Below, piece after piece: positions 8,377-16,239 of a DNA stretch of 64,000 bases (its first letter is position 1; every line of letters starts with the position of its first letter). The notes under the pieces are model-generated. The model searched no databases and had not been told where the DNA came from. It was given only the letters and a program-made list of their open reading frames with translations. Position numbers and translations under genes: made by a program. This DNA comes from Hafnia paralvei ATCC 29927 (GTDB lineage Bacteria > Pseudomonadota > Gammaproteobacteria > Enterobacterales > Enterobacteriaceae), in the NCBI RefSeq assembly GCF_001655005.1, contig NZ_LXET01000007.1:124001-188000 (forward strand), read 5' to 3'.

Positions 8377-9600
8377 TTATTTCTTTTCTTTCAGGAACAA
8401 CATGCCGCACAGGCCAATGACCAAGAGGGCTGCTGATACGTAGAAACTGGAGGCTAAACTGCCGGTGAGATCGCGAGCTGCACCGGCGATGATCGGCGCC
8501 AAAATAGAGGAGCTCATGCCGATAAAGTTGAATAAACCGAAGGCGGTGCTGTAGTTATTTTCGTCTACGCTATCGGCAACTAAAGCCACCAGAACTGGGT
8601 CGAGTGCGAGCTTGCCAACCAAACCATAGATACATAGCGCCGTAATAACGCCACCCATGGTGGGCATCCAAACAATTGAGAGCATGCTCAGAATGGCGAG
8701 TGGAACCAGAATTAAAATGAGTGGTTTACGCTTGCCTAAACGGTCTGAAATGGTTGAGAACATCAGGGCGCCAGGAATCGAAATCCATGCCACCAAAGAC
8801 GAGATAAAGCCGGTTTCACTGCCAGGGATCCCGCGTTCACTTTGGAGGTAATAGGGCAGCCATGTCAGAATAACGAAGAAGCCAAACAGGCTACAAAACA
8901 CCATCAGATAGACCAACAGCAGGTTGCGGTTTTTCAGTAAATCACTGAATTTGCCTTTTTTAACCGCGACGCCATCGGCGGTGACAGCACTGCGTTTCTT
9001 TTCTTTAACGAAAAACCAAATAGCTAAGCCGGTTAGGATGCTTGGCACGGCCATCGCGTAAAACGGCATTCTCCAACTGTGGCCCTGATCGTATACAAGC
9101 CAGCTTGATGACATCAGTCCAAGAGCAATACCGAATGCCATACCGCTGTTAATGATGGCGCTGCCCAGAGAACGATATTTCTTAGGAATTTGTTCAGAAG
9201 ATAAACCATATTGAGGGCCGTAATAAGTCCCTTCTCCAGCACCAGTAACGACGCGAGAAAATAGTAGCGTCGTCCAAGTTTTCGCCCATCCGGTGACGGC
9301 GGTGAAAATGCCAAATAATAAAAAACCAGGGACTAATACTTTTTTCTTACCGATTTTATCGCCTAGAATTCCTGCTGGGACTTGCAGTAGTGCATAGGAA
9401 AAATAAAAAACTGAATTAAGTATTCCTAATTGCGTTCCATTTAATCCAAACTCTTTCTGTAGTTCTCCCATCACTGGGTTCAATACTGTACGGTCTGCAT
9501 ACATAAATATCCAGCCGAGCCAGAATAAAAATACAGTTACCCACCAAGCTGGTATACCTGTTTTTTGCGGTGAGCCCGCATGCTCTATCGATTGTGACAT
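8377..9600 (-). CDS. MFS transporter of the anion:cation symporter type, putative oxalurate carrier
   Basis: Twelve-segment major facilitator of 407 aa. The segment GDKIGKKKVLVPGF after helix 2 is the MFS signature loop, and MYADRTVLNPVMG near residue 38 is typical of the ACS family of organic-acid carriers. The start is set at ATG 9600, preceded by GGGGAG at 6 nt; a frame from 9669 has no such site. It is first in the operon with allFGH. E. coli imports allantoin through an unrelated carrier, so this protein may import oxalurate or another ureide acid, or export oxamate. The substrate is an inference from context. Confidence 0.82.
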   Translation of the reverse strand: MSQSIEHAGSPQKTGIPAWWVTVFLFWLGWIFMYADRTVLNPVMGELQKEFGLNGTQLGILNSVFYFSYALLQVPAGILGDKIGKKKVLVPGFLLFGIFTAVTGWAKTWTTLLFSRVVTGAGEGTYYGPQYGLSSEQIPKKYRSLGSAIINSGMAFGIALGLMSSSWLVYDQGHSWRMPFYAMAVPSILTGLAIWFFVKEKKRSAVTADGVAVKKGKFSDLLKNRNLLLVYLMVFCSLFGFFVILTWLPYYLQSERGIPGSETGFISSLVAWISIPGALMFSTISDRLGKRKPLILILVPLAILSMLSIVWMPTMGGVITALCIYGLVGKLALDPVLVALVADSVDENNYSTAFGLFNFIGMSSSILAPIIAGAARDLTGSLASSFYVSAALLVIGLCGMLFLKEKK

Positions 9601-10035
9601 AAGATACTCCCCTGAATACCCAGCACTTCTAGCATTTGGAGCGTTAGCTGTTCTGCTCATCCCTATCACTGATTCAATCGGTGGTGCTGGACGTCAAAAA
9701 TGCTACCGTCCCAAATATTGAAATTATTGGGCATAGCTATAATGAAAAATGGTTCGTGCCAAATCGCTATGACGGTAAGCTATAATAATCGTAAGGGGAT
9801 TCTGGTGAGATAAATCACATTTGATCTATTGTAAGGTAAGTTTTCTTATTTGAAGGCTTATTAGTAAAAAAAATTAAAAAATCTATTATTCAATTTTATT
9901 TAATTAAATGGCGGCGTGGCATTCTGATTATAAAAAAATAATAGACTGTATTTTAAATGTAGCAACCATCACATTTTATATTTTAAATAAACTTATTTTT
10001 ACCCCAACAAATTAACGCTTTTTATGGGGAATAAA
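9601..10035. promoter_or_regulatory. Divergent control region of the oxalurate genes
   Basis: This 435-bp AT-rich region separates the transporter-allFGHS operon from allK and must hold both promoters and, if AllS acts here, its sites. A CRP-like site (GGTGA-N6-TCACA, 9804-9819) has one mismatch to consensus. Several AT-rich stretches could be -10 boxes (for example near 9,940-9,990), but none is convincing by eye. Confidence 0.5.
9804..9819. promoter_or_regulatory. Candidate CRP binding site
   Basis: GGTGA-GATAAA-TCACA matches the CRP core TGTGA-N6-TCACA at nine of ten defined positions and is followed by TTTG. Its place between divergent catabolic genes fits catabolite control, but this is pattern matching only. 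Confidence 0.45.
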
Positions 10036-10959
10036 ATGAAACCAACCGTTGTTATCGCGCTGGGAGGAAACGCTATTTTGCAGCGTGGAGAAACTCTTTC
10101 GGCCCAAAATCAGTACAAAAATATTACTCAGGTGGCAGAGGTAGTTGCTGGTCTGGTCAAAAATTATCGAGTGGTGATTGTGCATGGTAATGGCCCACAG
10201 GTAGGCTTACTTGCGTTGCAAGGGGCCTTGGATCAGCAAACGCCTGCGTATCCGCTGGATATTCTCGTGGCTGAAACTCAGGGAATGTTGGGGTATATGA
10301 TTGCTCAAACACTGGAGCAAAAAGAGAGTATTCCACAGGTGGTGACCCTTTTGACTCGTATTCAAGTGGAGGCAGATGATCCAGCGTTCCAGCATCCGAG
10401 TAAATTTATTGGCCCTGTATACCTCCCCGATCAGCAACACGAGCCAGAGGCGCGTTATGGCTGGACGATGAAAGCGGATGGCCAATATTTTCGTCGAGTT
10501 GTGGCCTCGCCTAAGCCAAGGAGGGTGGTAGAGCTTACCTCCATTAAGTGCTTGTTAGATAGCGATCATATTGTAGTTTGTGCCGGTGGCGGTGGAATGC
10601 CGGTGATTGCTAGTCAACATGGTTATTGTGGCGTTGAAGCGGTCATCGATAAGGATTTATCCGCTGCTTTACTAGCCCAAGAGCTGCAAGCTGAATATTT
10701 AATGATTTTAACCGACGCAGATGCGGTCTATCAGGATTGGGGGACGCCGCAGGCTAGGGCTTTGCGTGATGTTACGCCTGAAATATTGCGTCCTTTTGCC
10801 GCACCTGATGGTGCCATGGGGCCAAAGGCGGAGGCCGTCATTGAGTTTGTCGAACAAACCGGCGGAACGGCCTTCATTGGTGCGTTATCCGATGCCGAAG
10901 CAATTTTACGCCGAGAAAAAGGCACTTGTATTAGGCCTGAAGTCGTGACCGCGATTTAA
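10036..10959 (+). CDS. allK: Catabolic carbamate kinase AllK (YbcF type)
   Basis: Carbamate kinase of 307 aa, which transfers phosphate from carbamoyl phosphate to ADP, giving ATP and carbamate. VIALGGNAILQRGE is near the start; VIVHGNGPQVGLLALQ, VVCAGGGGMPV, GVEAVIDKDLSAALLA and ILTDADAVY follow in family order. It resembles E. coli YbcF (AllK) more than an arginine-deiminase ArcC, and no arcA is present. The start is ATG 10036, preceded by GGGGA 5 nt upstream; an ATG at 10024 lacks one. It is divergent from the allFGH operon and would complete ATP formation from oxalurate. Confidence 0.87.
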   Translation: MKPTVVIALGGNAILQRGETLSAQNQYKNITQVAEVVAGLVKNYRVVIVHGNGPQVGLLALQGALDQQTPAYPLDILVAETQGMLGYMIAQTLEQKESIPQVVTLLTRIQVEADDPAFQHPSKFIGPVYLPDQQHEPEARYGWTMKADGQYFRRVVASPKPRRVVELTSIKCLLDSDHIVVCAGGGGMPVIASQHGYCGVEAVIDKDLSAALLAQELQAEYLMILTDADAVYQDWGTPQARALRDVTPEILRPFAAPDGAMGPKAEAVIEFVEQTGGTAFIGALSDAEAILRREKGTCIRPEVVTAI

Positions 10960-10968
10960 AATAAAATT

Positions 10969-10995
10969 AGCGCGCCGATGAATATCAGGCGCGCT
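10969..10995. terminator. Terminator between convergent allK and argI
   Basis: An 8-bp GC-rich stem (AGCGCGCC / GGCGCGCT) lies in the 61-bp convergent gap. A-rich sequence precedes it and GATTTGTTG follows, so it could act on both strands. Confidence 0.65.
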
Positions 10996-11020
10996 GATTT
11001 GTTGGTGAGTAGAGTTGTAA

Positions 11021-12028
11021 TTAGAGTTTACCCAACGTCGCCACCATTACGGCTTTAATGGTATGCATGCGATTTTCTGCTTCGTCGAACACAATGCTAT
11101 GTTCAGATTCGAATACTTCGTCGGTGACCTCCATTCCGCCGTGTAAGCCGTATTGTTCCGCCATTTGTTTGCCGACGGCCGTTTGATCGTCATGAAATGC
11201 AGGTAAGCAGTGCAGGAATTTCACCTGTGGATTGCCTGTTAGTTTAATCACGTTCATGTTGACTTGATACGGCAGTAGCTGCGCGATACGTTCTTTCCAC
11301 ACTTCTTTCGGTTCTCCCATAGAAACCCAAACGTCGGTATACAGGAAATCGGCATCTTTCACGCCTTCGGCGAGATCTTCAGTAAGAACGAGCTTGGCTC
11401 CAGTTTTATCGGCAATAGCTTGGCACTGAGCTACCAGCTCCGCTTCCGGCCAGCAGGCTTTTGGGGCCACTAAACGTAGCTCCATTCCCATCAGAGCGGC
11501 CCCCTCCAGCAGAGAATTACCCATGTTGTTACGTGCATCGCCCAAATACGCGAGTTTTACCTGCGATAGTGGCTTGTTTGGCATATGCTCCTGAATTGTA
11601 AGCAGATCGGCCAAAATTTGGGTTGGATGGAATTCGTCGGTAAGCCCGTTCCAAATCGGTACTCCGGCATACTGAGCCAGCGTTTCGACCACCTCTTGCC
11701 CCCACCCACGGTATTGAATAGCGTCGTACATTCTGCCCAGAACTCGTGCGCTGTCTTTAATGGATTCTTTATGGCCAATCTGGCTGCCGTTGGAGCCTAA
11801 ATAGGTCACGTTGGCTCCTTGGTCATAAGCGGCAACTTCGAAAGAGCAACGGGTTCGGGTGGAGTCTTTTTCGAAGATGAGCGCGATATTCTTACCTTTC
11901 AGCGTCTGCGGTTCATTGCCTGCCTTTTTAGCCTGCTTTAACTCAGCGGCTAAAGTGAGTAGGTATGCGATATCCGCAGGAGTGAAATCTAATAGTCTAA
12001 GAAAGTGATGCTGATATAGCTGACTCAT
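11021..12028 (-). CDS. argI: Ornithine carbamoyltransferase
   Basis: Makes citrulline from ornithine and carbamoyl phosphate in arginine biosynthesis. The 335-aa protein matches E. coli ArgI/ArgF throughout: carbamoyl-phosphate motif FEKDSTRTRCSFEVAAYDQG, DEFHPTQ, and the ornithine-binding HCLPAFHDDQT. The start is ATG 12028 (SQLYQHHFLRLLDFTPA); the frame runs further upstream through the operator and has no family support there. Two perfectly spaced ARG boxes just upstream indicate repression by ArgR with arginine. It is convergent with allK, so an anabolic user and a catabolic source of carbamoyl phosphate sit side by side. Confidence 0.97.
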   Translation of the reverse strand: MSQLYQHHFLRLLDFTPADIAYLLTLAAELKQAKKAGNEPQTLKGKNIALIFEKDSTRTRCSFEVAAYDQGANVTYLGSNGSQIGHKESIKDSARVLGRMYDAIQYRGWGQEVVETLAQYAGVPIWNGLTDEFHPTQILADLLTIQEHMPNKPLSQVKLAYLGDARNNMGNSLLEGAALMGMELRLVAPKACWPEAELVAQCQAIADKTGAKLVLTEDLAEGVKDADFLYTDVWVSMGEPKEVWKERIAQLLPYQVNMNVIKLTGNPQVKFLHCLPAFHDDQTAVGKQMAEQYGLHGGMEVTDEVFESEHSIVFDEAENRMHTIKAVMVATLGKL

Positions 12029-12063
12029 AGTGCCCATCCCCAGTTGTGTTTTTATTGTGCTTG

Positions 12064-12100
12064 ATGAATTAATATTCACATTAAGTGTATTAAAATTCAA
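12064..12100. promoter_or_regulatory. Tandem ARG boxes (ArgR operator) of argI
   Basis: Box 1 is TGAAT-TAAT-ATTCA (12065-12078), a perfect palindrome. Box 2 is TGTAT-TAAA-ATTCA (12086-12099). Their centres are 21 bp apart, i.e. two 18-bp boxes with a 3-bp gap, the standard geometry for hexameric ArgR. They overlap the region where the argI promoter must lie. Confidence 0.92.
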
Positions 12101-12204
12101 AATCAACCCCCAGTCAGATAAATATTCACGTTTCTTATGGAGGCGCAGCCGTGGCTGTGGGAGAATGAAACTAGCGCGATTGCACACAGATTGAGGACAA
12201 AGAC

Positions 12205-12636
12205 ATGGCAAACCCTGAGCTATTAGAAGAACAACGTGAAGAAACTCGCCTGATCATTGAAGAACTGCTGGATGACGGTAGCGATCCGGACGCGTTATAC
12301 ACCATTGAACACCACCTTTCGGCGGATAACTTCGAGCTGTTAGAGAAAGCGGCGGTTGAAGCTTTCAAGCTGGGTTACGAAGTGACGGATGCCGAAGAGC
12401 TGGAAGTTGAAGACGGTACATTGTTGATGTGCTGTGATGTGATCAGCGAAGTCGGTCTGAATGCGGAAGTTATCGACACTCAGGTTGAACAGCTGATGAA
12501 CCTAGCCGAAAAAATGAATGTGAATTATGACGGCTGGGGCACCTACTTCGAAGATCCAAATGGTGAAGAAGGCGACGAAGATGATGAAGACGACGCGGAA
12601 GGCGTTGATGAAGATGATAACGGCATTCGCCATTAA
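12205..12636 (+). CDS. rraB: Ribonuclease E inhibitor RraB
   Basis: A 143-aa acidic protein that binds RNase E and modulates mRNA decay. It matches E. coli RraB (YjgD): LLEEQREETRLIIEELLDDGSDPDALY at the N-terminus is split by a family-conserved acidic patch, MNVNYDGWGTYFEDP follows, and the tail is rich in Asp and Glu (about residues 116-138). It is divergent from argI as in E. coli, with GAGGA before the ATG and a strong terminator behind it. Confidence 0.96.
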   Translation: MANPELLEEQREETRLIIEELLDDGSDPDALYTIEHHLSADNFELLEKAAVEAFKLGYEVTDAEELEVEDGTLLMCCDVISEVGLNAEVIDTQVEQLMNLAEKMNVNYDGWGTYFEDPNGEEGDEDDEDDAEGVDEDDNGIRH

Positions 12637-12663
12637 TCTTTAACTTCTCATTGAGAACAGTGG

Positions 12664-12696
12664 ATCCGGTGTCAGTAATGGCACCGGATTTTTTTT
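12664..12696 (+). terminator. rraB terminator
   Basis: An 8-bp stem (ATCCGGTG / CACCGGAT) is followed by a run of eight T. This is a textbook intrinsic terminator. Confidence 0.92.
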
Positions 12697-12878
12697 GCGT
12701 ATTTTTTTGGTTAGTTTTTATATTTATCAGTATTGAATTACGCGTTGAATAAATAGGCGCGTGATGTAAATGCGGTATGTCACATCTAATGTAAATAGTT
12801 AGTTAAATTCATTGTAAATCGAAGCCATAGAGATTAAACAAATAATACCTATAAAAATCACTGCATAAGGTGAACGTA

Positions 12879-14507
12879 ATGGCTGCAAACCAACATAAAA
12901 TACAACGCAATATCTGGCTTACATTAGGGCTAATGGGAATGTGTAGCTCTGCGCTGGCGGCGGTTATCCCCGCAGGAACAGAACTGGCGACTAAGCAGGA
13001 ACTCGTCAGAAATAACGGCAGTGAACCCGCATCGCTTGACCCGCATAAGGTCGAGAGCGACGTTGAGTTTAATATTATCAGCGATTTTTTTGATGGGCTG
13101 GTCGGCATTAAACACGATGGCAGCATAGAGCCTCGATTGGCTGAAAGCTGGGAGAATAAAGACAACCGCGTTTGGACGTTTCATTTAAGACCTGATATTA
13201 AGTGGTCGAATGGCGAGCCTATTACCGCGCAGGATGTGGTATTTAGCTGGCGTAGGCTTGTCGATCCTAAAACGGTTTCTCCTTATGGTAGCTATCTTAA
13301 TAACATGCATGTCACTAACGCAGGGGAAATCGTGGCGGGCAAGCAATCACCGGATACGCTTGGTATCAAAGCGCTGGACGATAAAACCGTACAGGTAACG
13401 CTGAATCAGCCGGTGGCCTATTTTCTTTCGATGCTGGCGCATAACTCATTAGTGCCTATCAACCAGAAAACCGTAGAGAAATATGGCGATAAATGGACTC
13501 AGCCGGGAAATTTTGTCAGCAGCGGTGCTTACACCCTTTCGCAATGGGTTGTGAATGAAAAAGTGGTTGGAGAACGTAATAAAAACTATTGGGATGATGC
13601 CCATACGGTGATTAACCGTGTGACTTATCTACCTATTGCATCTGAAACAGCGGATATAAATCGTTATAAAGCCGGAGAAATCGATATTGCTTATCCGGTT
13701 CCGCAGATTCAATTTAAAGCGCTAAAAGCGCAGTTGGGTGAGCAGGTTCATGTTGAACCCAATCTGGCGACGTATTATTACCAATTCAATACAACAAAAG
13801 CGCCATTTAATGATCCTCGGGTGCGGTTGGCATTAAACCTTGGTTTAGATAAAGATATTATTGCCGAGAAAGTATTAGGCCAGGGACAGCGGCCGGCATG
13901 GATGACGAGTCAGGATACGACCGGTGGTGTGACGTTCAAGAAGCCAGACTACGCAAGCTGGACGCATGAACAGCGGATCAGCGAGGCGAAGAAATTGCTG
14001 AAAGAGGCTGGTTTTAGCGAAGCGAAACCATTGAGTTTTGATTTACTCTACAATACCTCGGAGTCTCATCAGCGAATTGCTATTGCGGCAAGTTCGATGT
14101 GGAAAAAGAATTTAGGCGTGGAAGCCAAACTGCAAAATCAGGAATGGAAAACCATGTTAGACACCATGCACAGCCGCACTTATGACTTGGTACGCTATGC
14201 ATGGATTGCCGATTATGATGATGCTTCAACCTTTTTAAATAATTTCCGTACCGGCGATAGTCAGAATACTACCGGCTTTAGCAACGCTGATTTTGATGAG
14301 GCAATGAAGCAAGCGGCAATGGCTGGAAGTCTTGAACAAAGAGGGCAGTTTTACCAGAAGGCAGAAGATGTCCTCGCGCAAAATGTACCTGCTATTCCTG
14401 TTTACCAATATGTGGTCGTTAAGCTAGTAAAACCGTATGTCGGTGGGTATCACACTAACAATCTTGGATATTTCTATACCAAGGACATGTACATTAAAAA
14501 ACATTAA
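12879..14507 (+). CDS. OppA/MppA-type periplasmic oligopeptide-binding protein
   Basis: Extracellular solute-binding protein family 5, 542 aa, with a signal peptide (hydrophobic stretch, then SSALAA at about residues 22-27). Family landmarks are EPASLDPHKVES, LYNTSESHQRIAIAASSMWKKNLGV, LQNQEWKTMLDT and a closing YTKDMYIKKH, as in OppA and the murein-tripeptide binder MppA. No permease or ATPase genes accompany it, so it would borrow the Opp or Dpp permease encoded elsewhere. The start is ATG 12879 with AAGG about 8 nt upstream; a GTG at 12870 is less likely. Ligand unknown. Confidence 0.88.
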   Translation: MAANQHKIQRNIWLTLGLMGMCSSALAAVIPAGTELATKQELVRNNGSEPASLDPHKVESDVEFNIISDFFDGLVGIKHDGSIEPRLAESWENKDNRVWTFHLRPDIKWSNGEPITAQDVVFSWRRLVDPKTVSPYGSYLNNMHVTNAGEIVAGKQSPDTLGIKALDDKTVQVTLNQPVAYFLSMLAHNSLVPINQKTVEKYGDKWTQPGNFVSSGAYTLSQWVVNEKVVGERNKNYWDDAHTVINRVTYLPIASETADINRYKAGEIDIAYPVPQIQFKALKAQLGEQVHVEPNLATYYYQFNTTKAPFNDPRVRLALNLGLDKDIIAEKVLGQGQRPAWMTSQDTTGGVTFKKPDYASWTHEQRISEAKKLLKEAGFSEAKPLSFDLLYNTSESHQRIAIAASSMWKKNLGVEAKLQNQEWKTMLDTMHSRTYDLVRYAWIADYDDASTFLNNFRTGDSQNTTGFSNADFDEAMKQAAMAGSLEQRGQFYQKAEDVLAQNVPAIPVYQYVVVKLVKPYVGGYHTNNLGYFYTKDMYIKKH

Positions 14508-14558
14508 CTGAATGCGTTTTTTATTCTGACAAAGATATTCTGTAAACGTCACTCATAT

Positions 14559-14588
14559 TAATCCACCGACCTTTTGGCCGGTGGATTA
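14559..14588. terminator. Terminator between the OppA-like gene and the sigma-54 regulator
   Basis: A 10-bp stem (TAATCCACCG / CGGTGGATTA) with a T-rich loop lies between convergent genes. T-tracts are poor on both sides, so efficiency is uncertain. Confidence 0.6.
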
Positions 14589-14600
14589 TGACTAAAATGG

Positions 14601-16046
14601 TTAGGCTCCGTTAGATAATACCCCTAATCGAATCGCATATTTTTTGATTTTATAATGCAGCGTTGTACGGGATAGCCCCAGTTTTTTGGCGGCTTCTGCG
14701 ACGTTGCCATTGGCATGATTAAGCGCACGGGTAATCAGGTGTTGTTCAAACTGGGCCACTTGACTGACGAGATCGCCGTTGCTGGCAAATGACTCAAGAG
14801 TATGGGGTTGCTCTGCTGCTATCTCGCGAGCCGTGCTGCTTTCAGGGAACAGCTCTGGACACTCCTCATCATAAGCAATGTTTTCTAACGGACCGTCGCG
14901 TTCTTGCATAATCATGCTGCGTACGATGGTATTTTCCAACATACGGACGTTACCAGGCCATGAGCGCTTCAGTAGAATACTGCAGGCTTTCTCACTTATT
15001 CCCTGAATGTCATGCTCAACGTCATCGCGATATTTATCAATAAAGTAGCGGCTCAAAAGCAGGATATCCTCTGGTCGGGAGGCAAGCGGTGGCAACGCGA
15101 GCATCCCTACTCCAAGACGATAGAACAGGTCTGCGCGCATTCTATTTTGCTTGATTAACTGGGTAGGGGATTCATTCATTGCTGCCACGATACGCACGTT
15201 GGAATGAATCTCATGATTTCCCCCCAATTTCCAGAAGCTTTTGTCCTGTAGAAAGCGCAGTAGCTTGCTTTGCATTTCTATTGGCATGGCATTCAGTTCA
15301 TCGAGGAACAGGGTTCCACCGTCAGCAAGCTCAAGATAACCTTGGCTATTTTCTGCACCGGTAAAAGCCCCTTTGACTGTGCCAAAGAGGGTGCTCTCTA
15401 TCAACGTTGGAGGTAGCGCGCCACAGTTTAGGGCGATGAAAGGCTTTTTCGCCCGCTTGCTGCAACGATGTATTAAGCGCGCAAAAAGCTCTTTGCCAGT
15501 GCCGGTCTCTCCCACAATGACGACAGGAATATCGTTGACGGCAAGGCGTTTACCTTTGTCTATCAACGCAAGCATTGCGGCGTTTTCCGTAATGATGTCG
15601 TGCGTGTTTTCTGCTCGATTTGAGTAGAGTAATTGATTTAATTCGACAACCTGCTCTTGCAATCGGCGCACGCTGGACATGTTTCTGCCAATCTCAATCA
15701 CGCCGACCATTTCACCACTGCTGCCATACAGCGGCGCTGTGGTGTGCTGATAATCTACGGCCTGCCCTTTAGCGTTGTAATAGACCTGATAGTGGCCGAT
15801 ATATTCCACCCCCTGTTTGAGAGAGTGCAGCATAGTGCTTTGTGACTCTTTCATCTTGGGGTACACGTCCAGCATGTGGTGACCGAGCGCCTGCTCAACG
15901 GTATAGCCATCCAGATCTGCGCTTTCCTGATTGTAATAAACGTATTTTCCCTCGCGATTAATAATCGCTAATGGCTGGTGGATAAGATCGAAGAAGCGAG
16001 AAAACATCTCAAGTGCATGCTGCAATTCTGGATCGAGTGGAGGCAT
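14601..16046 (-). CDS. Sigma-54-dependent regulator, PAS-AAA+-HTH
   Basis: Bacterial enhancer-binding protein of 481 aa. A PAS domain covers about residues 15-125. The AAA+ domain has Walker A GETGTGKE, the sigma-54 contact loop GAFTGA (in VKGAFTGAENSQ), Walker B GGTLFLDELNAMP and WPGNVRMLENT. A Fis-type helix-turn-helix closes the protein (NVAEAAKKLGLSRTTLHYKI). It is divergent from the decarboxylase operon, whose promoter region has a sigma-54 promoter and a palindromic site, so it is inferred to be that operon's activator. The layout resembles, from memory, the Salmonella STM2357-STM2361 locus. The PAS-bound signal is unknown. Confidence 0.9.
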   Translation of the reverse strand: MPPLDPELQHALEMFSRFFDLIHQPLAIINREGKYVYYNQESADLDGYTVEQALGHHMLDVYPKMKESQSTMLHSLKQGVEYIGHYQVYYNAKGQAVDYQHTTAPLYGSSGEMVGVIEIGRNMSSVRRLQEQVVELNQLLYSNRAENTHDIITENAAMLALIDKGKRLAVNDIPVVIVGETGTGKELFARLIHRCSKRAKKPFIALNCGALPPTLIESTLFGTVKGAFTGAENSQGYLELADGGTLFLDELNAMPIEMQSKLLRFLQDKSFWKLGGNHEIHSNVRIVAAMNESPTQLIKQNRMRADLFYRLGVGMLALPPLASRPEDILLLSRYFIDKYRDDVEHDIQGISEKACSILLKRSWPGNVRMLENTIVRSMIMQERDGPLENIAYDEECPELFPESSTAREIAAEQPHTLESFASNGDLVSQVAQFEQHLITRALNHANGNVAEAAKKLGLSRTTLHYKIKKYAIRLGVLSNGA

Positions 16047-16063
16047 ATGTGTGTCCTTTCAAA

Positions 16064-16085
16064 AAGTGACGGATTTTCGTCACTT
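16064..16085. promoter_or_regulatory. Palindromic upstream activator site
   Basis: A perfect 22-bp inverted repeat with 8-bp arms AAGTGACG and CGTCACTT and a 6-bp spacer. It lies about 80 bp upstream of the -24 element of the sigma-54 promoter and 18 bp before the regulator's own start. This suits an enhancer site that also lets the regulator control itself. Confidence 0.75.
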
Positions 16086-16163
16086 AGGTAACTTTTCGAA
16101 TATATGACAAAATTTTTTTGTTATCTGTTTTATTATTTTATTGATTTTAAAGGAAAATAATTT

Positions 16164-16179
16164 TGGCATGGTGGTTGCA
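16164..16179 (+). promoter_or_regulatory. Sigma-54 (-24/-12) promoter of the decarboxylase operon
   Basis: TGGCATG-GTGG-TTGCA matches the consensus TGGCACG-N4-TTGCA with one mismatch. The GG (16165-16166) and GC (16177-16178) are 10 bp apart, as required. Transcription would start near 16190, about 50 bp before the decarboxylase start codon. Confidence 0.9.
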
Positions 16180-16239
16180 ATAACAATGTTATCTGTATGG
16201 GTATATCACACATCAAGCCGTCGATAAGCAGAGGATTTT

